Below, one piece after another: positions 1 through 7,367 of a stretch of DNA of 7,649 bases. The position numbers and the translations under genes were made by a program. The notes beneath the pieces were generated by a model that worked only from the letters and a program-made list of their open reading frames with translations, was not told the origin of the DNA and searched no databases. Position 1 is the stretch's first letter, and the number at the start of each line of letters is the position of its first letter. The stretch covers positions 1-7,649 of the forward strand of contig JBBRNO010000215.1 of NCBI GenBank assembly GCA_038230275.1. The letters run 5' to 3'. The DNA comes from JANXXV01 sp038230275. Its GTDB lineage: Bacteria > Acidobacteriota > Terriglobia > Bryobacterales > Bryobacteraceae.

Positions 1-1
1 C

Positions 2-1234
2 TGGAACAGCGAACTGCACCTCACCCCCGCCGACACCAGCCAACTGGACGCCTGGCTCGAAATCTTCCGCAAGATCGAAAACGCCGCTCCTGCCTCGCCT
101 TCCGCCCCACTGCTTCCCAACTACCTCAGCTTCTATCCCAGCCTGAGAGCGAGGCACCGCATCGTCGCCGCCGCCGTTGAGTCCCGCTCCCCCGAAGACT
201 TCCGGCATCGCGCTACGAAATTCATCAACCCCGTAGATGCCGCCCGCCTCAGCCAGGTGTTGCAACACTTTCAGCGCCGCCTCCACCCCTGGTGGATCGC
301 CGGCGGCAGTCACTCCACGGAAAGTCATCTTCGTCAGGTCCGCCAAAAGATCCGCTCCTCTGACCTTATGCCGCTCGCCAGCCAGGTGGCCGCCTTCCTC
401 GAAACGGATCTGCCGGCGCGGAACATCTATATCCATACCATCCCCTCGCCATTCCCAACTTCGAAGGACGCTACCGCCACCGTGATCGCCAACCACTTCT
501 TCGTAGAGATCGTAGCCACTGACAAGCCGCAGGACACGATGTGGAAAGCGATGCATGAATTAACACACGCCTTTTACGACGCCGCGCCCCCGGCCCGCCA
601 CCTCAGCCTGATGAATGAATTTGCCGCCGCCGGATCGGCGCAGCCCTACTACGCGTTCTTGAACGAAGCCGTAGCCACGGCGGTGCAATTGCTTGTATAC
701 GAAAGGAACGGCATTACCGACGACGATCCATACCACCACCCCTACATCCCGCGTCTGGGCCGAGCCACCCTGCCGCTACTCAAGGATGCACTTGCCAACC
801 ACCGCACACTTTTCGAAGGTTTCGCCGGACCCTATCTCCGCGCGGGTGCAATTGAGCTGAAGGAGGAGTCGGCAAGTCCGAAATTCATCCTCTCCGCAGC
901 AGCCGTATTGGCAAGCGAGAAAAATCACAATGCATCCGACATGTTCTTCGAGAGAATCCAACCGAATTTCTTTCTCACGACGGAAAAGGAATGGATTCTC
1001 TTCACTCAGTTGAACGCGGTGCGCCTGGTGACTTACGACGAATTGCCTGCAGTCGCCTCCGCTATACCAAACCTGGATACGCTAACCAAAGCTCCCTCGT
1101 TCGCCTACGCCTCTCGGCAACCCGGAAAGGGCACGGTCTTTCTGCTGGCCGGCCGCGATACCGATGCACTGGTGGACGCCGTAAAGAGACTGGCCAAGCT
1201 AACGTCCTTGCCCGCCGATGGGCGGATCTTCTAG
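2..1234 (+). CDS. Putative gluzincin-type zinc metallopeptidase, 5' truncated
   Basis: The frame is open from the window edge to a TAG at 1232-1234, giving 410 visible codons; the true start lies upstream. Visible residues 185-189 (bases 554-568) read HELTH, an HExxH zinc site with two histidine ligands and the catalytic glutamate. Glu222, in the context FLNEAVATA (codon 665-667), lies 33 residues after the second histidine, a suitable spacing for the third ligand of a gluzincin. The rest is alpha-helical looking, with an aromatic patch (HPWW) upstream and no membrane segment. The specific family is not recognised and the substrate is unknown. A signal peptide cannot be judged because the N-terminus is missing. 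A GTG at 257 could be read as a start, but the frame continues upstream with normal coding character, so it is treated as internal. The gene precedes the promoter of the next operon and is probably not functionally linked to it. Zinc binding is likely from the motif; peptidase activity is inference. Confidence 0.72.
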   Translation, partial: WNSELHLTPADTSQLDAWLEIFRKIENAAPASPSAPLLPNYLSFYPSLRARHRIVAAAVESRSPEDFRHRATKFINPVDAARLSQVLQHFQRRLHPWWIAGGSHSTESHLRQVRQKIRSSDLMPLASQVAAFLETDLPARNIYIHTIPSPFPTSKDATATVIANHFFVEIVATDKPQDTMWKAMHELTHAFYDAAPPARHLSLMNEFAAAGSAQPYYAFLNEAVATAVQLLVYERNGITDDDPYHHPYIPRLGRATLPLLKDALANHRTLFEGFAGPYLRAGAIELKEESASPKFILSAAAVLASEKNHNASDMFFERIQPNFFLTTEKEWILFTQLNAVRLVTYDELPAVASAIPNLDTLTKAPSFAYASRQPGKGTVFLLAGRDTDALVDAVKRLAKLTSLPADGRIF

Positions 1235-1261
1235 AGCCATTGCGGTACGATCCGACAGGCC

Positions 1262-1276
1262 TGGGGACAGACCCCA
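1262..1276. repeat. Short palindrome TGGGG-ACAGA-CCCCA
   Basis: The sequence shows a perfect 5-bp inverted repeat with a 5-base loop. The core GGGGACAGACCCC resembles, from memory, a short element dispersed in many bacterial genomes and sometimes associated with REP-type tyrosine transposases; that link is not demonstrable from one copy. It lies 27 bp after the upstream stop codon. There is no T-tract, so it is unlikely to be an intrinsic terminator. Confidence 0.4.
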
Positions 1277-1285
1277 TTCGCAGGC

Positions 1286-1314
1286 TTGACTTGCTAAACA
1301 GTGATTAGTATCGT
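1286..1314 (+). promoter_or_regulatory. Candidate sigma-70-type promoter of the receptor operon
   Basis: A -35 box TTGACT (1286-1291, 5 of 6 matches) is followed after exactly 17 bp by TATCGT (1309-1314, 4 of 6 matches). A start near 1321 would give a leader of about 30 bases before the receptor ATG. Position and spacing are good, but the -10 box is only moderate, and the acidobacterial consensus is assumed to resemble the standard one. Confidence 0.45.
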
Positions 1315-1344
1315 GATTGCCTGATTGAGCACTCGCAGCTTATC

Positions 1345-1351
1345 AGGAGGT
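1345..1351 (+). promoter_or_regulatory. Strong Shine-Dalgarno AGGAGGT
   Basis: A seven-base match to the anti-Shine-Dalgarno ends two bases before the ATG at 1354. The match fixes the receptor start, although the spacing is shorter than the optimum. Confidence 0.75.
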
Positions 1352-1353
1352 CT

Positions 1354-4300
1354 ATGTATACGAAACACGCCTTGGCCACTCGGTTGATGCTGTTAGCTAT
1401 GCCCTGCGTCAGTTTGTTCGGTCAAACAGTCTCAACTGAGATCTTTGGACTGGTCACTGATTCTTCGGGAGCGGCGATACCAAGTGCCACTATCCGGGTC
1501 ACGCGGTTAGCCACCGGAGACGTCCGGGTGACCAAGACGAACGACGCCGGCAATTTCGTCTTTCCGCTGCTCGACATTGGGGAATTCGAAGTGACCTGTG
1601 CCGCGCAGGGATTTAAGACAGAGGTCGCACGCAGCATAGTGCTACAGCTTCAGCAGAAGCTCAGGCTCGATTTTCATCTACAGGTCGGAGAACTGGCCGA
1701 GATAGTCGAGGTGACCGCGGTAGGGCCTTTGCTTCGCACAGAAGACGCAACCTTGGGCTCGGTTGTGGAAGCCAAGCGTGTGGTTGAGTTGCCTCTGAAC
1801 GGGCGCAACTTCTCGCAACTGGCAACGCTCATGCCGGGGGTCACTTTCGGCACCAGCCGCATCGGAACCAGCGGCACTGGCGGCACACCCATCCCCGGCC
1901 AGACCGTGCAGATCGCCGCCAATGGCCAGCGTGACATTCAGCAGCGCATCACAATGGATGGCGTTGTCGCAACCGAGCCACGCATCAACACCATGAGCTT
2001 TACGCCCTCTATCGAAGCCATAGAGGAGTTCAAGGTGCAGAGCGCCGTCTATTCGGCGGAATATGGCGTGAACTCCGGTGCGCAAGTCAATGTCGCGATC
2101 AAATCCGGAACCAACAGCCTACACGGGACGCTGTTCGAATTCCTCCGGAACGATAAGTTCGATGCGCGCGGGTTCTTCCTGCCGCCGGCACAGGCCAAGA
2201 ATGAATTGCGGCGCAATCAGTACGGAACCGTCGTCTCCGGTCCCATCAAAAGAGATCAAACCTTCTGGCTATTCAACTGGGAGGCGCGCCGCGAACGCCG
2301 CGGAACCCCATCTTCCACCTCCGCCCCCACCGAGGCCATGCGTGCAGGCGATTTCTCGGAACTGCTGCAGCCTGGTAACCGCTGGTATCCGAACACTGCC
2401 AATCCGGCCTCGGCTCTAGCCATCCGCTATCCTGGTTCGGCGGCGCCGTTCCCCAACAATGTCATTCCCCCGAGTTTGCTGAATCCGGTTTCGGTCAACC
2501 TTCTGACCTCTAAGGAACACGCTCCATTCCCGCAGGGAGGCTATATGGCGTATCCTACCAACGACGCGCAAGCGCGCCTGAATCGTAGTCCCGTCAATTT
2601 GTTTGGAACCGACAGCCTCAGCATCGACAGCAACCAGTATCTGGGACGCATCGATCATCGCGTCGGCGCCAACGACCGGATTTTCGGACGCTACGTCATC
2701 GTTCAGGCGACCGCGGATACCGTTCCTCTTATCAAGATTACCGAGTCGCTGATCACAAATCGTTCGCAGAACTTCGCGTTTGGCTGGACCAGGATCATCA
2801 CACCGCGGGTGCTGAACGATCTTCGCTACGGTATGAACCGAACCCATAGCGATTTCGCCGGACCCTTGACCGGTAACAGCTTCAAGCAGCAGTCGTTGGG
2901 ACTTGATTTTCGCATTGCCGGCGATAATAATCGAACACTCGCCGCCAACGAACAGGGGCTGCCCATCATCTCGATCACGGGCTTCAGCGGTCTGCCTTAC
3001 CCGCGCGAGCCGGGACAACTGGACCTCGTCACGGTGCATGAGTTCAGCGACAGTCTGGTAATGAATCGCGGCCGGCACAATTTCAAGTTTGGCGGATTGT
3101 ACAGCTTCAACAACGCGGTAAGCGCCAGGGCAAACGTACCGCGCGGAGCACTCACCTTCACCAACAACATCACAGGCATCCCGGATGGGTTTGCCGCCTT
3201 CATGCTGGGTTTCCCAAATACTTCTCAGTCCGCCGAAGGCCAACCCTACCTCAACACGCTCCAGAACAGAATTGGTTTCTATGCGCTCGACGACTTCAAA
3301 GTGAATTCGAAGCTCACCATCAACCTCGGCATTCGTTGGGACCTGTTCGGCCACGTCTTTGATCGGGACCAAAAGGGAAGCATCCGAACGCTCTCCTTCG
3401 AATCCGGTAAGGCCCGGACAATCAATGGCATGTTTGTTCCCGAGCTCATCCCGAATCCAGGAGGCAATCCAGACCTGTACGACATCAATTGGAAGCAGGT
3501 TATGCCCCGTTTGGGAATCGCCTACCGGTTCATGGACAAGATGGTTTTGCGAATCGGAGGTGGTCAGTACTACAACGTGAATCAGATAAACAACTTTCAG
3601 ATTCTCAATCTGCAACCGCCGCTTTCCGGTTCGAATGTGTTGCAGAACGACCGCGTGAATCCACAGGCAACCATCGACCGGCCCTTTCCCGCAACTGCCG
3701 GTCAAGCCCCAACCGCGTTACTCATGCTTGGCAACGTTCAGCCGAATGGCAGGTCGAAGTTCCTCAATAACGACATTTGGCAATGGACTGCTGAAATAGA
3801 GCGCACTTTTGGAAGCGACATGGTCGTCGGAGTCGCCTACGTCGGAAATAAGGGCAGCCACCTGGACCAGACCGTCAGCAATTTCAACAATCCGGACCCC
3901 GGGCCAGCGGCGATCCAGCCCCGCCGCCCCATCCAGTTCTACATCGATTCCTTGAGCCCCGATGTCCTCCGGCCCTTGAGTACCCTGCGGTATTTGGACA
4001 GCGGCCGCAACTCCATTTACAACGCGCTGCAGGCCCGCGCCGAAAAACGTTTCTCGAACGGATACACCTTCGTTGGCTCTTTCAATTACCAGAAGGGCTT
4101 GGCCGTCGGATACAGCGTGAACGAAGCCGGTCCCTTCGCAAGCAACATCCCGCAGGACCCCCGCGATAGCAACAACAGCCGCGGCCGCTTTGCGCTCGAC
4201 CAGCGATTCCGGTTCGTGTTCAGCCACGTCTGGGAGTTGCCTTTCTTCCGCTCATCCACTGGAATCCAACGCTTCGTTCTGGGCGGCTGGTCCGTCAATG

Positions 4301-4767
4301 GAATCGTCCAGTTGACTTCCGGTTTCCCGCTCACGATCAGTCAGTCGGGTGACTCGATGAACACCGGCGCCGCCAGCGCCCCGCGGCCGAACATCGTGCC
4401 CGGCGCCATGGTCCCACGCGTGATGGAGGGCCGTACACTCGGCCGCTGGTTCGATACTTCGGCCTTTGTCCGCGCGAAATGTGCTGGATGTCCCGGAGAC
4501 GGAACCACCACTGGGAAGGGCTACGGCAATGCCGGTGTCGGCCTGATTGACAGCCCCGGGCAGAAGACCTGGGATTTCGCCCTGTTTAAGGAGTTTCGCA
4601 TTCGCGAATCGCAGCGCGTCCAATTCCGCTGGGAGGCGTTCAACTTCCTCAACACTCCACAATTCAACGCCCCTGACATTACCCTCGGTAATGCAGCTTT
4701 TGGCCGCATCACTTCAACCATCACCAACAATCGCGAGATGCAGTTCGCACTCAAGTATTCTTTTTAG
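1354..4767 (+). CDS. Oar-like TonB-dependent outer membrane receptor
   Basis: This 1137-residue protein is a full-length TonB-dependent transporter of the carboxypeptidase-regulatory-domain type that is abundant in Acidobacteria. Residues 1-23 form a signal peptide (hydrophobic LMLLAMPCVSLFG, cleavage likely near Gly23-Gln24). Residues about 28-115 are a Cna-B/CarboxypepD-like beta sandwich (FGLVTDSSGAAIPSATI, then NDAGNFVFPLL). The plug follows, with the signature ELPLNGRNF at 145-153 and IEEFKVQSAVYSAEYG at about 223-238. The remainder is a long beta-barrel with many aromatic strand motifs, ending in KYSF; a terminal Phe is typical of BamA-inserted barrels. The EIVEV segment near 116-120 may serve as a TonB box. 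A CxxC pair (Cys1043, Cys1046) lies in a predicted surface loop late in the barrel. It probably imports a large or scarce ligand at the expense of TonB energy; the ligand is unknown, but the downstream genes suggest a sugar acid, amino-sugar acid or a glycan containing one. It is the first gene of the proposed operon. Confidence 0.93.
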   Translation: MYTKHALATRLMLLAMPCVSLFGQTVSTEIFGLVTDSSGAAIPSATIRVTRLATGDVRVTKTNDAGNFVFPLLDIGEFEVTCAAQGFKTEVARSIVLQLQQKLRLDFHLQVGELAEIVEVTAVGPLLRTEDATLGSVVEAKRVVELPLNGRNFSQLATLMPGVTFGTSRIGTSGTGGTPIPGQTVQIAANGQRDIQQRITMDGVVATEPRINTMSFTPSIEAIEEFKVQSAVYSAEYGVNSGAQVNVAIKSGTNSLHGTLFEFLRNDKFDARGFFLPPAQAKNELRRNQYGTVVSGPIKRDQTFWLFNWEARRERRGTPSSTSAPTEAMRAGDFSELLQPGNRWYPNTANPASALAIRYPGSAAPFPNNVIPPSLLNPVSVNLLTSKEHAPFPQGGYMAYPTNDAQARLNRSPVNLFGTDSLSIDSNQYLGRIDHRVGANDRIFGRYVIVQATADTVPLIKITESLITNRSQNFAFGWTRIITPRVLNDLRYGMNRTHSDFAGPLTGNSFKQQSLGLDFRIAGDNNRTLAANEQGLPIISITGFSGLPYPREPGQLDLVTVHEFSDSLVMNRGRHNFKFGGLYSFNNAVSARANVPRGALTFTNNITGIPDGFAAFMLGFPNTSQSAEGQPYLNTLQNRIGFYALDDFKVNSKLTINLGIRWDLFGHVFDRDQKGSIRTLSFESGKARTINGMFVPELIPNPGGNPDLYDINWKQVMPRLGIAYRFMDKMVLRIGGGQYYNVNQINNFQILNLQPPLSGSNVLQNDRVNPQATIDRPFPATAGQAPTALLMLGNVQPNGRSKFLNNDIWQWTAEIERTFGSDMVVGVAYVGNKGSHLDQTVSNFNNPDPGPAAIQPRRPIQFYIDSLSPDVLRPLSTLRYLDSGRNSIYNALQARAEKRFSNGYTFVGSFNYQKGLAVGYSVNEAGPFASNIPQDPRDSNNSRGRFALDQRFRFVFSHVWELPFFRSSTGIQRFVLGGWSVNGIVQLTSGFPLTISQSGDSMNTGAASAPRPNIVPGAMVPRVMEGRTLGRWFDTSAFVRAKCAGCPGDGTTTGKGYGNAGVGLIDSPGQKTWDFALFKEFRIRESQRVQFRWEAFNFLNTPQFNAPDITLGNAAFGRITSTITNNREMQFALKYSF

Positions 4768-4770
4768 GAG
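4766..4770 (+). promoter_or_regulatory. Shine-Dalgarno overlapping receptor stop
   Basis: AGGAG begins inside the receptor stop codon and lies 7 bases before the ATG at 4778. It decides that start over an in-frame ATG at 4547 and suggests translational coupling with the receptor. Confidence 0.75.
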
Positions 4771-4777
4771 AAAACCC

Positions 4778-6127
4778 ATGAATCGACGCAAGGCATTGAA
4801 GGTCTTTACTGGCGGATCCGCGGCAGGGCTGGCCGCTTCCATGGCAAGCACGCCCGGACCTCTGCAGGCGGCGCAGGCGGCCACGCGAAAGGGTCTGCCG
4901 GCTTTGAAGATCACGGACCTGAAGGTGATCCTCACACAACCTGGCCCAGACCACCTGGTAGTGGTAAAGTTGATGACCAGTGAGCCCGGCCTTTACGGGC
5001 TTGGATGCGCGACCCATCGGGAGCGCCCTCTGGCGGTTGCGACCCTTCTTGAGCAATACGCCAAGCCGTTCGTAATCGGCCGCAACGTGGACGAGATTGA
5101 AGACATCTGGCAGTCCTCCTATCTTCAGCCGTACTTCCGGAGCGGCGTTGAAGCAAACAACGCTCTCAGCGGCGTGGATGGCGCCCTCTGGGACATCATG
5201 GGTAAGCGCGCGGGCATGCCCGTTTACAATTTCCTCGGCGGCAAGGTGCGATCCGGGGTTCCTCTGTATGCACATGCGTCGGCGCTCGAGATGCCCGATC
5301 TCATTGAGCAGGTCCAGAAGTGGCGGGAGCAAGGCTATCGCCATGTTCGTGTACAACTCGCTGTGCCCGGCTTTTCCGGCTACGGTGTGACAGCCAAAAC
5401 CTCCGGCGAAGTGACCAGGAGCAGGCCTAAGGGCGTGGCGGATTCGCCGGTGTTTGAGCCCACGCCCTACGTGAATAACACCATAAAAATGTTCGATCAG
5501 TTGCGGGCGAAACTCGGGTTCGACGTGGAGTTTGTGCACGACGTCCATGAGCGTATTCCGCCGACACAGGCTATGGTCCTGGCCAAGGCGCTGGAGCCGC
5601 ACCGGCTGTTCTTCCTGGAAGACATTGTGGCGCCCGAAGATGTGGCCTGGTTCCAGACCATCCGCCAGCAGACCACCACTCCTCTCGCGATGGGCGAACT
5701 GTTCGTGAACCGCCACGAGTGGTTGCCGCTGGTGACTAACCGATGGATCGATTTCATCCGCATTCACATCTCGGCCGCGGGTGGACTCAACATGGCTCGC
5801 AAAGTTGCCACCTTCTGCGAATTCTTCAACGTCCGCACCGCGTGGCACGGGCCGGGCAATGTCTCGCCGGTGGGGCACGCAGTCAACATGCACCTCGACC
5901 TTGCCTCGTCCAACTTCGGTATCCAGGAGCAGAACTTTTTCTCGCCGACGGTGCGGGAAGTGTTTCCCGGTGCTCCCGAGATCGTTGGCGGCTACATGTA
6001 CGCGAACGACAATCCGGGCTTCGGCATCGATATAGACGAAAAGGTCGCGGCCAAGTTCCCCTACAAGACGCCAGGGGGAAGCCGCGGCAACGACCGCCGG
6101 CTGGACGGCACGATCGTCAGGCCATAA
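4778..6127 (+). CDS. Tat-exported ManD-like sugar acid dehydratase (enolase superfamily)
   Basis: This 449-residue protein belongs to the mandelate racemase/enolase superfamily and most resembles the D-mannonate dehydratase (ManD/RspA) group, which removes water from a sugar acid to give a 2-keto-3-deoxy acid. The N-terminus MNRRKALKVF plus a hydrophobic stretch and AQA near residue 34 is a twin-arginine signal. The N-terminal capping domain spans about 43-160 (GLYGLG, VDGALWDIMGK, NFLGG). The barrel carries Mg2+ ligands Asp255 (in VHDVHE), Glu281 (FLEDI) and Glu307 (MGELF), each 26 apart as in characterised ManD. Further likely active-site residues are His257, His357 (in AWHGPG), Glu384 (FGIQE), and Arg191/Tyr202 in the mobile loop. 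The C-terminus FGIDIDE, AAKFPY and DGTI is ManD-like. Pro359 follows HG where classical ManD has Ala, so gluconate or another acid is possible. The start at 4778 is set by the Shine-Dalgarno and signal peptide. Family and export are well supported; the exact substrate is not. Confidence 0.9.
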   Translation: MNRRKALKVFTGGSAAGLAASMASTPGPLQAAQAATRKGLPALKITDLKVILTQPGPDHLVVVKLMTSEPGLYGLGCATHRERPLAVATLLEQYAKPFVIGRNVDEIEDIWQSSYLQPYFRSGVEANNALSGVDGALWDIMGKRAGMPVYNFLGGKVRSGVPLYAHASALEMPDLIEQVQKWREQGYRHVRVQLAVPGFSGYGVTAKTSGEVTRSRPKGVADSPVFEPTPYVNNTIKMFDQLRAKLGFDVEFVHDVHERIPPTQAMVLAKALEPHRLFFLEDIVAPEDVAWFQTIRQQTTTPLAMGELFVNRHEWLPLVTNRWIDFIRIHISAAGGLNMARKVATFCEFFNVRTAWHGPGNVSPVGHAVNMHLDLASSNFGIQEQNFFSPTVREVFPGAPEIVGGYMYANDNPGFGIDIDEKVAAKFPYKTPGGSRGNDRRLDGTIVRP

Positions 6128-6137
6128 CGGGCTGCAT

Positions 6138-6153
6138 GCGGCTGCCTCGCCGC
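6138..6153 (+). other. Small GC hairpin before the PLP gene
   Basis: GCGGC (6138-6142) pairs with GCCGC (6149-6153) around a 6-base loop, directly before the AGGAGA Shine-Dalgarno. No T-run follows, so it is not an intrinsic terminator. It might stabilise or tune translation of the downstream gene, or be chance in GC-rich DNA. Confidence 0.2.
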
Positions 6154-6154
6154 C

Positions 6155-6160
6155 AGGAGA
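6155..6160 (+). promoter_or_regulatory. Shine-Dalgarno of the PLP lyase gene
   Basis: AGGAGA lies 7 bases before the ATG at 6168, an optimal spacing. This supports the start that keeps the arginine-rich export leader. Confidence 0.7.
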
Positions 6161-6167
6161 AATTGCA

Positions 6168-7358
6168 ATGCTTCGTAGACGGCTTCTGCAGGGAAAACTC
6201 GCTCTGGGACTTTTCGGGAATTGGCTCTCGCGGGCCACGGCGGCGCCCGCGCCGGCCAGTCGCGATTATTTCAAAGAACTGAAAGTACGATCGTTCATCA
6301 ACGCCGCCGAGCCGTTCACTGCGCTGTCGGGGTCCCTGATGCCGCCTGAGGTACTGCAGGCATTGCAATATGCGGCGCCGCGCTACGTGAGGCTGGATGA
6401 CTTGCACGATGCGGTGGCGCAGCGCATCGCATCCATGATCGGATGTGAAGCCGCTATGGTGACTTCGGGAGCCGCTGCCGCTCTCACGCTGGGAACGGCT
6501 GCTTGCATGACCGGAATCGACCGCGGCAAGGTCCATCGGCTGCCGGATACAACCGGCATGAAGACCGAGGTAATCATCCAGAAATCGCACCGTTACGGCT
6601 ACGATCATGCAGTTCGCAACTGCGGCATACGCTACATCGAGGTGGAGACGGTAGAGGAGCTCGAGCGTGCTGTTAACGAACGTACCGTGATGATGCATTT
6701 TTTCAACACCAATGATCCGTTGGGGAAAATTAAGATCAGCGAATTTGCCGCCTTGTCGAAGAAGCACGGAATTCCGGCGCTGAACGACATCGCCGCGGAC
6801 GTTCCGCCTCTGGACAACCTCTCGCGATCCATTAAGCTGGGCTACGATCTTGTGGCCGTCTCAGGCGGCAAGGGGCTGCGCGGCCCACAGAGCTGCGGGT
6901 TACTGTTCGGGCGGACCGGCCTGATCAAAGCCGCCCGGCTGAACGGTCCGCCGAATAGCGATGCGATTGGCCGCGGAATGAAGGTGAATAAGGAAGAGCT
7001 GCTGGGCATGATGGTGACTGTCGAGCTTTATTACAAGCGGGACCACCAGGCCGACTGGCGGGAGTGGGAAAGGCGAGTCAACGTGATTCGCGGCAGCGTT
7101 TCGTCGATCAAAGGGGTAGCGGGCGAGATGTTTGTGCCCGAAATCCACTACCGGGTGCCGCACGTGCGTATACGCTGGAATCAGGCTGCCACCGCGCTAA
7201 GCGTGCCCGAAGTGATTCAGCGTCTTCGTGAAGGCGAACCGTCCATCGAAGTGCGTCCGAATACCAGCGAAGGTCTGGAATTGGGTGTGTGGATGCTGGA
7301 ACCGGGAGAAGTCGAGATCGTCGCCCGCCGCGTGCGGGAAGTTCTGAAAAATGGGTGA
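6168..7358 (+). CDS. Exported SelA/DgaE-like PLP-dependent lyase
   Basis: This 396-residue protein is a fold-type I PLP enzyme of the group annotated as selenocysteine-synthase-like, which includes D-glucosaminate-6-phosphate ammonia-lyase (DgaE); members usually have about 370 residues, matching this one without its leader. The start MLRRRLLQGKLALGLFGNWL followed by ATAAPA is a twin-arginine-like signal ending near residue 27. Motifs in order are RLDDLHDAVAQRIASM (about 75-90), the cofactor-phosphate segment TSGAAAALTLGTAA (99-112), Asp207 in LNDIAADVPP, which should contact the pyridine nitrogen, and SGGKGLRGPQSCG with the Schiff-base lysine at 235. The small domain extends to the end. It is unlikely to be true SelA: it lacks the long N-terminal domain, is exported, and no selenocysteine genes are nearby. 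An alpha,beta-elimination releasing ammonia from an amino acid or amino-sugar acid is the best guess, and RidA immediately downstream fits this. Family confident, reaction inferred. Export of a PLP enzyme by Tat after cofactor loading would be logical. Confidence 0.88.
   Translation: MLRRRLLQGKLALGLFGNWLSRATAAPAPASRDYFKELKVRSFINAAEPFTALSGSLMPPEVLQALQYAAPRYVRLDDLHDAVAQRIASMIGCEAAMVTSGAAAALTLGTAACMTGIDRGKVHRLPDTTGMKTEVIIQKSHRYGYDHAVRNCGIRYIEVETVEELERAVNERTVMMHFFNTNDPLGKIKISEFAALSKKHGIPALNDIAADVPPLDNLSRSIKLGYDLVAVSGGKGLRGPQSCGLLFGRTGLIKAARLNGPPNSDAIGRGMKVNKEELLGMMVTVELYYKRDHQADWREWERRVNVIRGSVSSIKGVAGEMFVPEIHYRVPHVRIRWNQAATALSVPEVIQRLREGEPSIEVRPNTSEGLELGVWMLEPGEVEIVARRVREVLKNG
7354..7358 (+). promoter_or_regulatory. 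Shine-Dalgarno overlapping PLP gene stop
   Basis: GGTGA includes the TGA stop of the PLP lyase and lies 9 bases before the ATG at 7368. It is a moderate match but well placed, and suggests translational coupling. Confidence 0.5.
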
Positions 7359-7367
7359 GAGACCACT

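Larger units (their letters stand above)
1235..1353. other. Intergenic region with palindrome, promoter and SD
   Basis: These 119 bases separate the metallopeptidase-like gene from the receptor operon. They contain a short G/C palindrome, a candidate promoter and a strong ribosome binding site, each listed separately. No credible small ORF or RNA gene was seen. The only hairpin lacks a following T-run, so no standard intrinsic terminator was found for the upstream gene. Confidence 0.7.

Noticed and set aside
257..259. GTG as the true start of the metallopeptidase-like gene
   Set aside because: The same frame is open to the window edge with plausible protein sequence, and no Shine-Dalgarno precedes the GTG.
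1262..1280. Intrinsic terminator after the first gene
   Set aside because: The palindrome has a short stem and no T-run after it.
1390..1410. Lipoprotein signal in the receptor leader (Cys18 in LLAMPC)
   Set aside because: Proline directly before the cysteine and methionine before that do not fit a lipobox; a normal signal peptidase I site after LFG is more likely, as in related receptors.
2416..3705. Antisense reading frame of 429 codons opposite the receptor
   Set aside because: The receptor frame is unambiguous there; the antisense protein has no domain, and long stop-free shadows are common in such DNA.
3718..4227. Antisense 169-codon frame inside the receptor
   Set aside because: It overlaps conserved barrel sequence and has no start signal or recognisable domain.
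4547..4777. In-frame upstream ATG extension of the dehydratase
   Set aside because: It would overlap the receptor by over 200 bases, has no Shine-Dalgarno, and would bury the Tat signal inside the protein.
4751..6238. Long antisense reading frame of 495 codons opposite the dehydratase
   Set aside because: It lies entirely opposite genes with clear family motifs, its composition is rich in Arg, His and Ser as expected of a GC-rich shadow frame, and it shows no recognisable domain.
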